From Stenotrophomonas tumulicola (lineage in GTDB: Bacteria; Pseudomonadota; Gammaproteobacteria; Xanthomonadales; Xanthomonadaceae), in the NCBI RefSeq assembly GCF_014117215.1, contig NZ_JACGXS010000001.1, forward strand, positions 434,001 through 498,000: a stretch of 64,000 bases of DNA. The letters run 5' to 3'. Of the stretch, positions 18,802 to 26,689 are shown one piece after another (positions within the stretch are counted from its first letter, which is position 1; each line of letters opens with the position of its first letter). The notes under the pieces were generated by a model. That model did not search any database, had not been told where the DNA came from, and saw only the letters and a program-made list of their open reading frames with translations. Made by a program: the position numbers and the translations under genes.

Positions 18802-19683
18802 TTACTTGCCGCGTGGCAGGCTGACGGTGCCGCGTACGCCGCTGTGGCGGACGTCGCCGCTGCCGCTGCGTTCGACGGTCAGGTTGCCGCCGACGCCGTC
18901 GGCCTTGATGTCGCCCGAACCATGGCTGCCCACGCGCAGGTTGCCGGTGATGTCACGCAGTCCGGTGTCGCCGGAGCCGACCACGCCGATCTCCACGTTG
19001 CCGCGCACCTGGCGCACGTCGGTGTCACCGGAACCGATGCTGTCGATGCGCAGATCGCCGCCGATGTCACGCAGGTCGACGTCGCCCGAGCCGATGCTGC
19101 CGACGGTCACGTCGCGACGGATATTGGACACGTTCGCATCACCGGAGCCTACCGAGAGCAGGTTCAGGCTCTCGGCGCCGTCGATCAGCAGGTCACCGGA
19201 ACCCACCGTGGCGTGCACGCTGCCCTGGGTGCGCAGCGCATCGGCATCGCCGGAGCCGAGGTCCACGCTCAGCGACTTCGCGCCTTCGATGTGCGCGTCG
19301 CCGGAGCCAACCTTCAGCTGCACCATCACATCGGCTGGCACGCTGCCGCGGATATCCAGCCAGGCGTAGTTGTTGCCCACGACCAGGCCGCGCTTGCCTT
19401 CGCGACGCAGGCTGACCACCAGTTTGTCGCCACTGTGCCGCTGGGTGAGGGTGAGGTCGCGCAGCCAGTCGGCGTTGGACGCGCATGCGCGTCCGGACAG
19501 CCGTGCCGGTCCGCTACCGGCTTCCACGTGCAGGTCGTGCTGGTTGACCTCGATCACCAGGGTCTTCGCACCGCCCAGGTCGAGCTGCAGGTCGCGGTTC
19601 TCGGTGAACCTGCAGGGCGCATCGTTGGCCAGGGCGGACAGCGGCAGCAGCATCAGGGTGGTGCAGGCAAGCAGGGTACGCAT
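18802..19683 (-). CDS. DUF4097 GSGD-repeat periplasmic protein
   Basis: 293 residues. A Sec signal peptide (about 1-19, cut after ALA), a leading domain with two cysteines, then from about residue 125 nine copies of the tetrapeptide GSGD spaced roughly 18-22 residues apart, each between short hydrophobic strands (such as VGSGDAH, IGSGDVD, SGSGDVR). This is the repeat pattern of the DUF4097/DUF2807 group, which folds as a right-handed beta-helix. It is probably exported to the periplasm or surface. It follows the ABC permease gene by about 28 nt, so the transporter and this protein are co-expressed. Confidence 0.85.
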   Translation of the reverse strand: MRTLLACTTLMLLPLSALANDAPCRFTENRDLQLDLGGAKTLVIEVNQHDLHVEAGSGPARLSGRACASNADWLRDLTLTQRHSGDKLVVSLRREGKRGLVVGNNYAWLDIRGSVPADVMVQLKVGSGDAHIEGAKSLSVDLGSGDADALRTQGSVHATVGSGDLLIDGAESLNLLSVGSGDANVSNIRRDVTVGSIGSGDVDLRDIGGDLRIDSIGSGDTDVRQVRGNVEIGVVGSGDTGLRDITGNLRVGSHGSGDIKADGVGGNLTVERSGSGDVRHSGVRGTVSLPRGK

Positions 19684-19711
19684 GGCGGTTGGCTCCTTGT
19701 ACGAGGAAGAC

Positions 19712-20740
19712 TCAGATTTCGCCGGCGCGGCGGCGCAGGCGGATGGCGATGACGATGAAGACCACGCCCACCGCCGCGCCGATCCACAGCTCCGGCAGGC
19801 TCAGTGCCGCCAGCTGGCTGGTCGGCGACAGGGCGGCGGCAAGGTTGTCCCTGTTTCCGGAAATGCTCGCAAGCTGCTCGCTGCGGTAGAACAGGTCACT
19901 GCCCGGCAGGGTGCCCAGCAGCAGGCGCCCGACGATGTTCTTCCAGAACCAGGCGCTGGTCATGTCGAAGGCGGTCATCACCCGCGTGGTGCTGACGATG
20001 ATGCCGGCGAACAGCGGCAGCATCACCGCCCACAGGAACGGCTTGGTCCGGGCCCAGGCCGAACACAGCAGCAGCCAGCCCACCGTCGGCAGGGCCCACA
20101 GCAGGTACACCGGAATCCAGGACAGGTGGCCGGCGGCAATGGACAGCGGGCTGGCCGGTCCCCAGATCAGCGCCATGGCATCGCCACCATGCGCCATCAC
20201 CACCACCGAGATGACCAGCACGAAGATGAACATGGTGAGGATGGAGGCGACCACGGCGATCAGCGGCGCCACCAGCAGGGCGCTGGCGGCCTTGGACAGC
20301 ACCGTCTGTGCATCCGACAGCGGCAGCGACTTCCAGAACAGGATGCTGCGGTCGCGGCGATCGTCGTACAGCGCGCCCAGGCAGTAGAAGAACACCACGA
20401 AGGCCAGCACGATGAACGGCCACAGCGAGCTCAGCACCAGGGTCAGGTCCAGGCCATTGGCCAGGTCGGCCATGTCCTTGGCATCGAGCTGGCTGGTCAG
20501 CAGGTTGAGGTCCAGGCCGTTGACGTTTATGTCGCTGTTGTTGATGTGCAGCTCGCCCTGCGCGGCGGCGCGGCGCATCGCCCACAGGCCGAACAGGATG
20601 CCGATGGTGCTCATCAGCAGCGACACGATGCCGGCAATGAACGGGGCGTACAGGAAGCCACCGCGGTTCTCCCAGTATTCGCGCTTGAGCAGCCAGCGCA
20701 GCGTGCCGGCCTTGCTGATCGGATGGTTCACGGCGTTCAT
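19712..20740 (-). CDS. ABC-2 type permease of the YtrA operon
   Basis: 342-residue membrane protein. After a cytoplasmic start (LRWLLKREYWENRGGFLYAPF) it has a helix at about 35-55, a periplasmic part with INNSDINVNGLDL, and further helices to the C-terminus (about 115-140, 160-200, 215-235, 245-270, 310-335), the layout of ABC-2 export permeases. The C-terminus is Arg-rich. It starts four bases inside the ATPase gene (ATGA-type overlap at 20737-20740), so the two form one transporter. Confidence 0.88.
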   Translation of the reverse strand: MNAVNHPISKAGTLRWLLKREYWENRGGFLYAPFIAGIVSLLMSTIGILFGLWAMRRAAAQGELHINNSDINVNGLDLNLLTSQLDAKDMADLANGLDLTLVLSSLWPFIVLAFVVFFYCLGALYDDRRDRSILFWKSLPLSDAQTVLSKAASALLVAPLIAVVASILTMFIFVLVISVVVMAHGGDAMALIWGPASPLSIAAGHLSWIPVYLLWALPTVGWLLLCSAWARTKPFLWAVMLPLFAGIIVSTTRVMTAFDMTSAWFWKNIVGRLLLGTLPGSDLFYRSEQLASISGNRDNLAAALSPTSQLAALSLPELWIGAAVGVVFIVIAIRLRRRAGEI

Positions 20741-21612
20741 GCGTAGGTTCCCTTCATGATGGCGACGAACAGATCGGCCAGGCCGGGGCTGCGGGTCTCG
20801 CCAAGGGTGGTCAGCTGGGTGCGTGGCACGCTGTCGAACAGCAATACCGATTTGCCGAACGGCAGGCTGCGTTCGTCGATCGGCTTGAGCGCGCGGGCAT
20901 TGTCGACCTGGTCGGCGTTGACCAGTACTTCGGTGTAGCGCTCGCCCACTTCATCCATTTCCGCGCTGAGCACGATCCTGCCGTCGCGGATGAACATCAC
21001 GTCGGTGAGGATGTGTTCGATCTCCTCCACCTGGTGGGTGGTGACGATGATGGTCTTCTGCTCGTCGAAGTAATCCTCCAGCAGGCGCTGGTAGAACTCC
21101 TTGCGGTACAGGATGTCCAGGCCCAGGGTGGGCTCGTCCAGCACCAGCACCTTGGCGTCGATGGCCATCACCAGCGCCAGGTGCAGCTGCACGATCATGC
21201 CCTTGGACAGTTCACGCACGCGCTGCTTCGGCTGCAGCTTGGTGGTGGACAGGAACCGCTCGCAGCGGGCCCGGTCGAAACGCGGATGCACCCCGGCGAT
21301 GAAGTCGATGGCCTCGCGCACCTTCAGCCAGCGTGGCAATACGGCGACGTCGGCGATGAAGCAGATGTCGTTCATCAGCTCGTCGCGGTGGCTGCGCGGA
21401 TCCTTGCCCAGCACGCTCAGCTCGCCCTCCACCGAGGACAGCCCCAGCAGCGCTTTGAGTGCCGTGGTCTTGCCGGCACCGTTGGGCCCGATCAGGCCGA
21501 CGATGCGCCCGGCAGGGATGCTGAAGCTGGTGTTGTCCAGCGCAAGGGTGCGCTTGTAGGCCTTGCGCAGGCCCCGCGCGGTGATCACATCCTGGCTTGC
21601 TGCGGCGTTCAT
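20737..21612 (-). CDS. ABC transporter ATPase of the YtrA operon
   Basis: 291-residue ATPase. Walker A GPNGAGKT (42-49), signature ELSKGMIVQLHLAL, Walker B VLVLDEPTLGLD, H-loop VTTHQVEEIE. The signature has Lys-Gly-Met where most have Gly-Gly-Gln, a normal variant in the CcmA/YtrB group. The ATG at 21612 overlaps the GntR stop by four bases; the longer frame upstream lies in the regulator gene. Together with the next gene it forms an export or membrane-remodelling transporter whose substrate is unknown. Confidence 0.9.
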   Translation of the reverse strand: MNAAASQDVITARGLRKAYKRTLALDNTSFSIPAGRIVGLIGPNGAGKTTALKALLGLSSVEGELSVLGKDPRSHRDELMNDICFIADVAVLPRWLKVREAIDFIAGVHPRFDRARCERFLSTTKLQPKQRVRELSKGMIVQLHLALVMAIDAKVLVLDEPTLGLDILYRKEFYQRLLEDYFDEQKTIIVTTHQVEEIEHILTDVMFIRDGRIVLSAEMDEVGERYTEVLVNADQVDNARALKPIDERSLPFGKSVLLFDSVPRTQLTTLGETRSPGLADLFVAIMKGTYA

Positions 21613-21971
21613 GGGTTCTTCCCTTGGGTCAGCAGTTCGTCCACGTCCAGGCCCAGGCGCTGGATGCGCTCGAGCACGGCCGGCCATTCTTCGTTGAGGA
21701 AGCGGTCGCGCTCGCTGCTGCGCAGCTGGGTGGCCGCCTCTTCGGTCATGAACATGCCCAGTCCGCGACGCTTCTCGACCAGGCCTTCGTCGGCCAGTTC
21801 CTGGTAGGCGCGGGACACGGTAATGGGGTTGAGCTGGTAGTCGGCCGCCACCTGGCGCACCGAGGGCAGGGCGTCGCCCGGCTTGATGATTCCATCAAGC
21901 ATCATGGCGATCACGCGCTCCTTCAGCTGACGGTAGATCGGAGCACCATCGCTCCATTGGATATCGCTCAT
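21609..21971 (-). CDS. GntR-family repressor, YtrA subfamily
   Basis: 120-residue short GntR regulator. N-terminal winged helix (about 8-75: PIYRQLKERVIAMMLDGIIKPGDALPSVRQVAADYQ and PITVSRAYQELADEGLV), then a short two-helix dimerisation tail rather than a ligand domain, which defines YtrA. Members repress a linked ABC operon in response to envelope signals. It probably binds the 24-bp inverted repeat at 22256-22279 and so represses its own operon. It starts two bases after a small exported ORF and overlaps the ATPase gene. Confidence 0.9.
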   Translation of the reverse strand: MSDIQWSDGAPIYRQLKERVIAMMLDGIIKPGDALPSVRQVAADYQLNPITVSRAYQELADEGLVEKRRGLGMFMTEEAATQLRSSERDRFLNEEWPAVLERIQRLGLDVDELLTQGKNP

Positions 21972-21973
21972 GG

Positions 21974-22231
21974 TCAGCTCCGGGAATTCAGCGACTGTGC
22001 GAATGAAAAATACGGCATGGACAGGGAGCTGTTCAGCCGCCGCGGGGGGGAGGGCGCCGGCTGGAGGTTCCCAGCGTTCGGCACGGCCGCATCCTGCAGG
22101 CCTTCCAGCAACGGGGCGGCGTCGGGTTCATCGGCACCGCCCGGTGCCACGCCAAGCCACAGCGACAGGAGCAGCAGGCACGCCACGCTGGCGACCATGC
22201 GGATATCAGGACGTCGAAGTGACGTTTTCAT
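21974..22231 (-). CDS. small exported protein, first cistron of the YtrA operon
   Basis: 85 residues, not recognised. It has a clear Sec-type signal (MKTSLRRPDIR then a leucine-rich core, cleavage near GGADEP), followed by a short Pro/Ser/Asn-rich tail without cysteines. Its stop is two bases before the repressor start, and the sole promoter of the operon lies just upstream, so it is translated and co-transcribed. It might be a small partner of the transporter. Base composition does not differ visibly from its neighbours. Confidence 0.6.
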   Translation of the reverse strand: MKTSLRRPDIRMVASVACLLLLSLWLGVAPGGADEPDAAPLLEGLQDAAVPNAGNLQPAPSPPRRLNSSLSMPYFSFAQSLNSRS

Positions 22232-22255
22232 CGGCTCCCCCTGTCTCGGGTGACT

Positions 22256-22279
22256 GGTGTTGTAGTCAACTATAACACC
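22256..22279. promoter_or_regulatory. 24-bp inverted repeat, likely YtrA operator
   Basis: GGTGTTGTAGTC and ACTATAACACC face each other: 10 of 12 base pairs match (GGTGTT/AACACC outer arms, TAGT/ACTA inner). It covers the -10 box of the minus-strand promoter, which is the classic position for a repressor. The GTGTT...AACAC arms resemble the arms reported for Gram-positive YtrA sites. Confidence 0.75.
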
Positions 22280-22296
22280 TACATTCGACAGTGCAA
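22269..22296 (-). promoter_or_regulatory. promoter of the YtrA operon
   Basis: Reading on the minus strand: TTGCAC (22296-22291), 16-nt spacer, TATAGT (22274-22269). Transcription would start near 22262 and the first ORF begins at 22231. Confidence 0.65.
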
Positions 22297-22430
22297 GTGT
22301 CGCTGATGACCAACTGATGGCATAGAGGGAGGGTATTCAGCAATGTGCTGTCGCAGTGAGCGGCTCCGGGCCGCATGCAGCCCGCTGGCACGACGTTCCA
22401 CCACGTGCCATAAGGCCGCAGAGGCCCCGG

Positions 22431-22439
22431 TGCTATAGT
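22431..22439 (+). promoter_or_regulatory. extended -10 promoter of the glutathione peroxidase gene
   Basis: TGCTATAGT is an extended -10 (TGN-TATAGT) about 60 nt before the start codon; no good -35 is present, as expected for this class. Confidence 0.5.
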
Positions 22440-22498
22440 CTGCCGCGATATCCGGGCCGGTGGCCCGGTCCCTGCCCCTCCACCAGGAAGCCCCTGCC

Positions 22499-23101
22499 AT
22501 GTTGCCTTCATCCTCCTCGTTCAACGGTGGTTCGCGCGCGCGGGCGCGCCTGCTGGGTGCCATGCTGGTACTCGGCAGCCTGGTGCTGCCCTCGGCTTCC
22601 TTCGCCGCCGGCGACCTGCTGGACGTGTCGTATCGTACGCTGGCGGGCAAAGAGGCGGTGAACCTGAAGCAGCGCTACCACGGCCGCGTGCTGCTGGTGG
22701 TCAATACCGCGAGCAAATGCGGCTTCACCCCTCAATATGAAGGCCTGGAAGCGCTGCAGAAGGCGTACTCCGGTCGCGGCCTGAGCGTGCTGGGCTTCCC
22801 GTCGAATGACTTCAAGGGCCAGGAGCCGGGCGACGAGAAGCAGATCCAGGAATTCTGCACGCTGACCTACGGCGTGAAGTTCCCGATGTTCGAAAAGGTG
22901 CACGTGGTCGGCGACGACGCCACTCCGCTCTACAAGGCACTGGCTTCGGCCACCGGCGTGGCGCCGGGCTGGAACTTCCATAAATACCTGGTCGGCCGCG
23001 ATGGCAAGGTCATCGCCCAGTTCCCGAGCAAGGTCAAGCCGGACGACAAGGAGCTGGTGGCGGCCATCGAACGCGCGCTGGCTGCACCGGCAGCCCATTG
23101 A
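22499..23101 (+). CDS. periplasmic cysteine glutathione peroxidase
   Basis: 200 residues. Twin features: a signal peptide (Arg-rich start, hydrophobic core about 17-36, cut near SFAAG) and a full glutathione/thioredoxin peroxidase fold. The catalytic tetrad members are visible: C74 in NTASKCGFT (Cys in place of Sec), Q108 in FKGQEPG, W158 in [10 protein letters not shown] and the following Asn. It reduces hydroperoxides and, like most Cys-type enzymes, probably uses thioredoxin-like donors. The export signal is the notable difference from E. coli BtuE-type cytoplasmic forms. Start at 22499 chosen for the AGGAAG site upstream. Confidence 0.9.
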   Translation: MLPSSSSFNGGSRARARLLGAMLVLGSLVLPSASFAAGDLLDVSYRTLAGKEAVNLKQRYHGRVLLVVNTASKCGFTPQYEGLEALQKAYSGRGLSVLGFPSNDFKGQEPGDEKQIQEFCTLTYGVKFPMFEKVHVVGDDATPLYKALASATGVAPGWNFHKYLVGRDGKVIAQFPSKVKPDDKELVAAIERALAAPAAH

Positions 23102-23196
23102 ACGACGCACGCGCGCCTCGACATCCGGGGCGTGCGTGCGACAATGATCGTTTTCGCGCCGACGTCGGCGTCCAGTCACTTCCAGGAATGCAACAC

Positions 23197-24177
23197 ATGA
23201 AGATGGGAATGCGTGGCGCTGCGGCGTCGGTTCTGATTCTGGCGATGGGTGCCACCGGTACCGTGATGTCGCAGCAACCCGCTGCTGCTCCCGCAGCAGC
23301 CAAGGAGACCAGTAACTTGAATCCCAAGCAGAAGCTCGGCCATGCCATCGGCGCCGATGTCGCCCGTTCGCTCGAAGCGATCAAGACCCACATCGACCTG
23401 GCCGCCATGCGCGAAGCCGTGCAGGCCACGTTCGACGGCAAGCAGCCGTTGATCACGCAGAAGGACGCGCAGGATACCGATGCCGCGCTGCGCCAGGCGA
23501 TGATGATCGCCAATGGCCAGCAGGTGCCGGGCATGGCGCCGGGTTCGGCTGCACCGAAGGTGGACAACCGCAAGGTCGGCCTGATGCTGGGCAGCTACAT
23601 GGTCGGCCCGTCGCTGGCCGAGCTGAAGGGCGACATCGATGTCGACGCCCTGTTCGATTCGGTCAAGACCGCCTTCGAGGGTGGCCAGCCGAAGATCAGC
23701 CAGGAAGAAGGCGCCGCCACGCTGCAGGCCTACATGGCCGGCAAGCAGGCTGAAATGCAGGCCAAGGCCGCGCAGCTGGGCCAGGCCAACCGCCAGGAAG
23801 GCAACGCGTTCCTGGCAAAGAACAAGACCGTTCCGGGCGTGGTCACCACGGCATCGGGCCTGCAGTACCAGATCATCCGTCCGGGCAGCGGCGAGCGCCC
23901 GATGCCGACCAGCAAGGTCAAGGTCAACTACGAAGGCAAGCTGCTGGACGGTACCGTGTTCGACAGCAGCTACCAGCGCGGCGAGCCGGTCGAGTTCGGC
24001 CTGGACCAGGTGATCAAGGGCTGGACCGAGGGCGTGGCCCTGATGCCGGTCGGTTCCAAGTATCGTTTCTGGATCCCGGGCGAACTGGCGTATGGCGAGA
24101 ACGGCACCCAGGGTGGCCCGATCGGCCCGAATGCCACGCTGACCTTCGACGTCGAACTGCTGGGCGTCCAGCCGTAA
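23197..24177 (+). CDS. FKBP-type peptidyl-prolyl isomerase (Mip/FklB-like), exported
   Basis: 326 residues: signal peptide (1 to about 26), Ala/Pro-rich linker, then an N-terminal Mip-like dimerisation region which here seems duplicated ([18 protein letters not shown] at about 42 and [19 protein letters not shown] at about 127), a long helix, and a C-terminal FKBP domain (about 220-326) with [19 protein letters not shown] and [11 protein letters not shown]. Acts as periplasmic folding catalyst. The ATG at 23197 has AGGAA eight bases upstream. The doubled N-terminal segment makes it longer than E. coli FkpA (270). Confidence 0.92.
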   Translation: MKMGMRGAAASVLILAMGATGTVMSQQPAAAPAAAKETSNLNPKQKLGHAIGADVARSLEAIKTHIDLAAMREAVQATFDGKQPLITQKDAQDTDAALRQAMMIANGQQVPGMAPGSAAPKVDNRKVGLMLGSYMVGPSLAELKGDIDVDALFDSVKTAFEGGQPKISQEEGAATLQAYMAGKQAEMQAKAAQLGQANRQEGNAFLAKNKTVPGVVTTASGLQYQIIRPGSGERPMPTSKVKVNYEGKLLDGTVFDSSYQRGEPVEFGLDQVIKGWTEGVALMPVGSKYRFWIPGELAYGENGTQGGPIGPNATLTFDVELLGVQP

Positions 24178-24196
24178 GGCTGCAGGGACTCAACGA

Positions 24197-25537
24197 ATGC
24201 GCGTTGCGATCTTCGGCACCGGCTACGTCGGCCTGGTCACCGGCACCTGCCTGGCCGAGGTCGGCCACCAGGTGACCTGCGTGGACATCGACCAGGCCAA
24301 GGTCGACGGCCTGAACCACGGCATCATCCCGATCTACGAGCCGGGACTGGAGCCGATGGTGAAGGAGAACCATGCTGCGTTCCGGCTGGCGTTCACCGTC
24401 GACGCGGCCTCGGCCATCGGCCAGTGCCCGGTGGTGTTCATCGCCGTGGGCACGCCGCCGGACGAAGATGGCAGCGCCGACCTGCAGTACGTGCTGGCCG
24501 TGGCCCGCACCATCGGCCGGCACATCCAGGTGCCGACCGTGGTGGTCAACAAGTCGACGGTGCCGGTCGGTACCGCCGACAAGGTGCGTGCGGTGATCGC
24601 CGCTGAACTGTCCGCGCGCGGCGTGGACATCGCTTTCGACGTGGTCTCCAATCCGGAGTTCCTCAAGGAAGGCGATGCGGTAGCCGACTGCATGCGGCCT
24701 GACCGCATCGTGGTGGGCTCGGCGAATGCGGATTCGGTGGCGCTGATGCGCCGCCTGTATGCGCCCTTCAACCGCAACCACGATCGCGTGGTGGAAATGG
24801 ACGTGCGTTCGGCCGAACTGACCAAGTACGCGGCCAACGCCATGCTGGCCACCAAGATTTCGTTCATGAACGAAATCGCCAACATCGCCGAGCGGGTGGG
24901 CGCCGACGTGGAACAGGTGCGCCAGGGGATCGGTTCGGATCCGCGCATCGGCTGGCACTTCATCTACCCCGGTGCCGGTTATGGTGGTTCCTGTTTCCCC
25001 AAGGATGTCCAGGCGCTGGCGCGCACGGCGCAGCAGGCGGGCTTGGAGCCGCGCCTGTTGAATGCCGTGGAGGCGGTCAACGATGCACAGAAGGGACATC
25101 TGTTTGAACTGATCCAGCGGCATTACGGCAGTGATGGCGTGCGTGGCCGGACCATCGCCGTGTGGGGGTTGGCATTCAAGCCGAACACCGACGACATGCG
25201 TGCCGCATCCAGCCGTCGGCTGCTGGAGCAACTGTGGGATGCCGGTGCGTGCGTGCGCGCCTACGATCCCGAAGCGATGGACGAGGCGCGGCGCATCTTT
25301 GGCCAGCGTGGCGACCTTGTGTTCTGTGACAGCGCGGGGGCTGCGCTGGACGGTGCAGACGCGCTGGCCGTGGTCACCGAATGGAAGCCGTTCCGCAGCC
25401 CCGACTTCGCGCGCCTGCGCGAGGCGCTGGCGGACGCGGTGGTTTTCGATGGCCGCAACCTGTATGACCCGGCCGAGATCGAAGCGGCGGGGCTGGCCTA
25501 TTACGGCATTGGCCGGGGACGATCACTGCATGTCTGA
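24197..25537 (+). CDS. ugd: UDP-glucose 6-dehydrogenase
   Basis: 446-residue NAD-dependent enzyme making UDP-glucuronate for exopolysaccharide and LPS. N-terminal Rossmann motif [11 protein letters not shown], central helix, and the catalytic cysteine C266 in [13 protein letters not shown]-terminal NAD-like domain to [20 protein letters not shown]. Length is standard. It follows the PPIase after 19 nt and overlaps slyX by eight bases. Confidence 0.96.
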   Translation: MRVAIFGTGYVGLVTGTCLAEVGHQVTCVDIDQAKVDGLNHGIIPIYEPGLEPMVKENHAAFRLAFTVDAASAIGQCPVVFIAVGTPPDEDGSADLQYVLAVARTIGRHIQVPTVVVNKSTVPVGTADKVRAVIAAELSARGVDIAFDVVSNPEFLKEGDAVADCMRPDRIVVGSANADSVALMRRLYAPFNRNHDRVVEMDVRSAELTKYAANAMLATKISFMNEIANIAERVGADVEQVRQGIGSDPRIGWHFIYPGAGYGGSCFPKDVQALARTAQQAGLEPRLLNAVEAVNDAQKGHLFELIQRHYGSDGVRGRTIAVWGLAFKPNTDDMRAASSRRLLEQLWDAGACVRAYDPEAMDEARRIFGQRGDLVFCDSAGAALDGADALAVVTEWKPFRSPDFARLREALADAVVFDGRNLYDPAEIEAAGLAYYGIGRGRSLHV

Positions 25538-25772
25538 GATGTTGCCAAGCGAACGCGAACAGGCGCTGGAAGAGCGCCTGGTCGAGCTGGAAATGCGTGT
25601 TTCCTTCCAGGAGCAGGCATTGGCCGAGTTGAGCGAAGCGCTGGCTGATGCGCGCATGGAAGGTACCCGCAATGCGGGCCTGATGCGCGTCCTGCTGGAG
25701 GACCTGGGCAAGGTCCGCAACGCGCTGTATTCCTCTGATCCGGTGGATGAGCCGCCACCGCCGCACTACTGA
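25530..25772 (+). CDS. slyX: SlyX-like coiled-coil protein
   Basis: 80 residues: an almost uninterrupted helix with heptad Leu/Val ([25 protein letters not shown]) and a Pro-rich tail ending PPPPHY, both typical of SlyX. Function unknown. The ATG at 25530 lies within the end of ugd. A long C-terminal helix extension ([20 protein letters not shown]) replaces the usual spacer before the PPHY end. Confidence 0.85.
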   Translation: MSEMLPSEREQALEERLVELEMRVSFQEQALAELSEALADARMEGTRNAGLMRVLLEDLGKVRNALYSSDPVDEPPPPHY

Positions 25773-25781
25773 TCTTTCCTT

Positions 25782-26474
25782 ATGAGCGATACCCTCCGCG
25801 ACCAGCTGATGGGCCTGGGCTTCAAGCCTGCGCCGAAGCCTGAACGTAACAATGACCGCAAGCCGGACCGCAAACCCGATGGCCGCCGTGATGGGCGTCC
25901 AGTTGGCGGCAAGCCTGCGCCTGCCGGTGGCAGGCCGGGTGGCCAGAAGCCTGGCCAACCGCGTCCGTCCCCGGGCAGGCCCGGCAACCCCGGCAATCCG
26001 GGTAACCGTCCGAATCGCCCGCAGGGCGCACGCAAGCCGCGCTCGCAGGAAGAAATGGACCTGGCCAAGGCCTATGCCATCCGTGCCCAGCGCGAGAAGG
26101 AAGAGCGCATCGAGGCAGAGCGCCTGAAGCAGGAAGAAGCCCGCCAGCGCCGGGAAGCCAAGGCGAAGCTGGAAGAACTGCTGAAGGACAAGGCGCTCAA
26201 TACCGAAGATGCCGACATCGCCCGGCACTTCCCCTATGGCGGCAAGATCAAGCGCATCTACGTGACTGCCGACCAGTTGAAGGCACTCAACGCGGGTGAG
26301 CTGGGCGTGGTGCAGGTGGCCGGGCGTTACATGCTGGTGACCGCCGACCTGCTGGCGCAGGCCGAGGCGATCTTCGCCCAGGCCGTGGCGCTGAAGGTGG
26401 ATCCGGATGCGCCGGCGGAAGACGATCCGTATGCCGACCCGCAGTACCAGGTGCCGGACGACCTGGTCTGGTAG
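25782..26474 (+). CDS. DUF2058 (YaiL-like) protein
   Basis: 230 residues. It begins MSDTLRDQLMGLGF, has a long low-complexity Pro/Gly/Arg/Lys region (about 16-85), then the conserved charged helix (RSQEEMDLAKAYAIRAQREKEERIEAE) and the C-terminal domain IARHFPYGGKIKRIYVTADQ. In E. coli YaiL these are separated by a much shorter linker. Possibly nucleic-acid associated because of its positive linker, but no activity is known to me. The stop codon TAG belongs to the GTAG head of the REP at 26471. Confidence 0.88.
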   Translation: MSDTLRDQLMGLGFKPAPKPERNNDRKPDRKPDGRRDGRPVGGKPAPAGGRPGGQKPGQPRPSPGRPGNPGNPGNRPNRPQGARKPRSQEEMDLAKAYAIRAQREKEERIEAERLKQEEARQRREAKAKLEELLKDKALNTEDADIARHFPYGGKIKRIYVTADQLKALNAGELGVVQVAGRYMLVTADLLAQAEAIFAQAVALKVDPDAPAEDDPYADPQYQVPDDLVW

Positions 26475-26666
26475 CGCCGGGCGATGCCCGGCGGCGTTTC
26501 CTGGCAACGGCCCGCTGCGCTCGCCGACCATGGGTCGGCGCTACCGAAGCTCCGGTTGTAGCGCCGGGCCATGCCCGGCGGTGTTTCCGGCAACGGCCCG
26601 CTGCGCTCGCCGACCATGGGTCGGCGCTACCGAAGCTTCGGTTGTAGCGCCGGGCCATGCCCGGCG
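26471..26666. repeat. tandem REP composite (period about 86 bp)
   Basis: Five palindromes alternate: GGGCC-class plus copies at 26471-26493, 26558-26580 and 26644-26666, and ACCC-class minus copies (stem GCCGACC/GGTCGGC) at 26522-26544 and 26608-26630. The spacers are also repeated (CAACGGCCCGCTGCG and CGAAGC...CGGTT), giving two tandem units of 87 and 86 bp. This is a BIME-like composite. Confidence 0.9.
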
Positions 26667-26689
26667 GCGTTTCCTCCGGTCCGGCTCGT

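Noticed and set aside
26471..26666. CRISPR-like spaced repeats
   Set aside because: Repeats are palindromes in alternating orientation with repeated spacers (REP composite); no cas genes.
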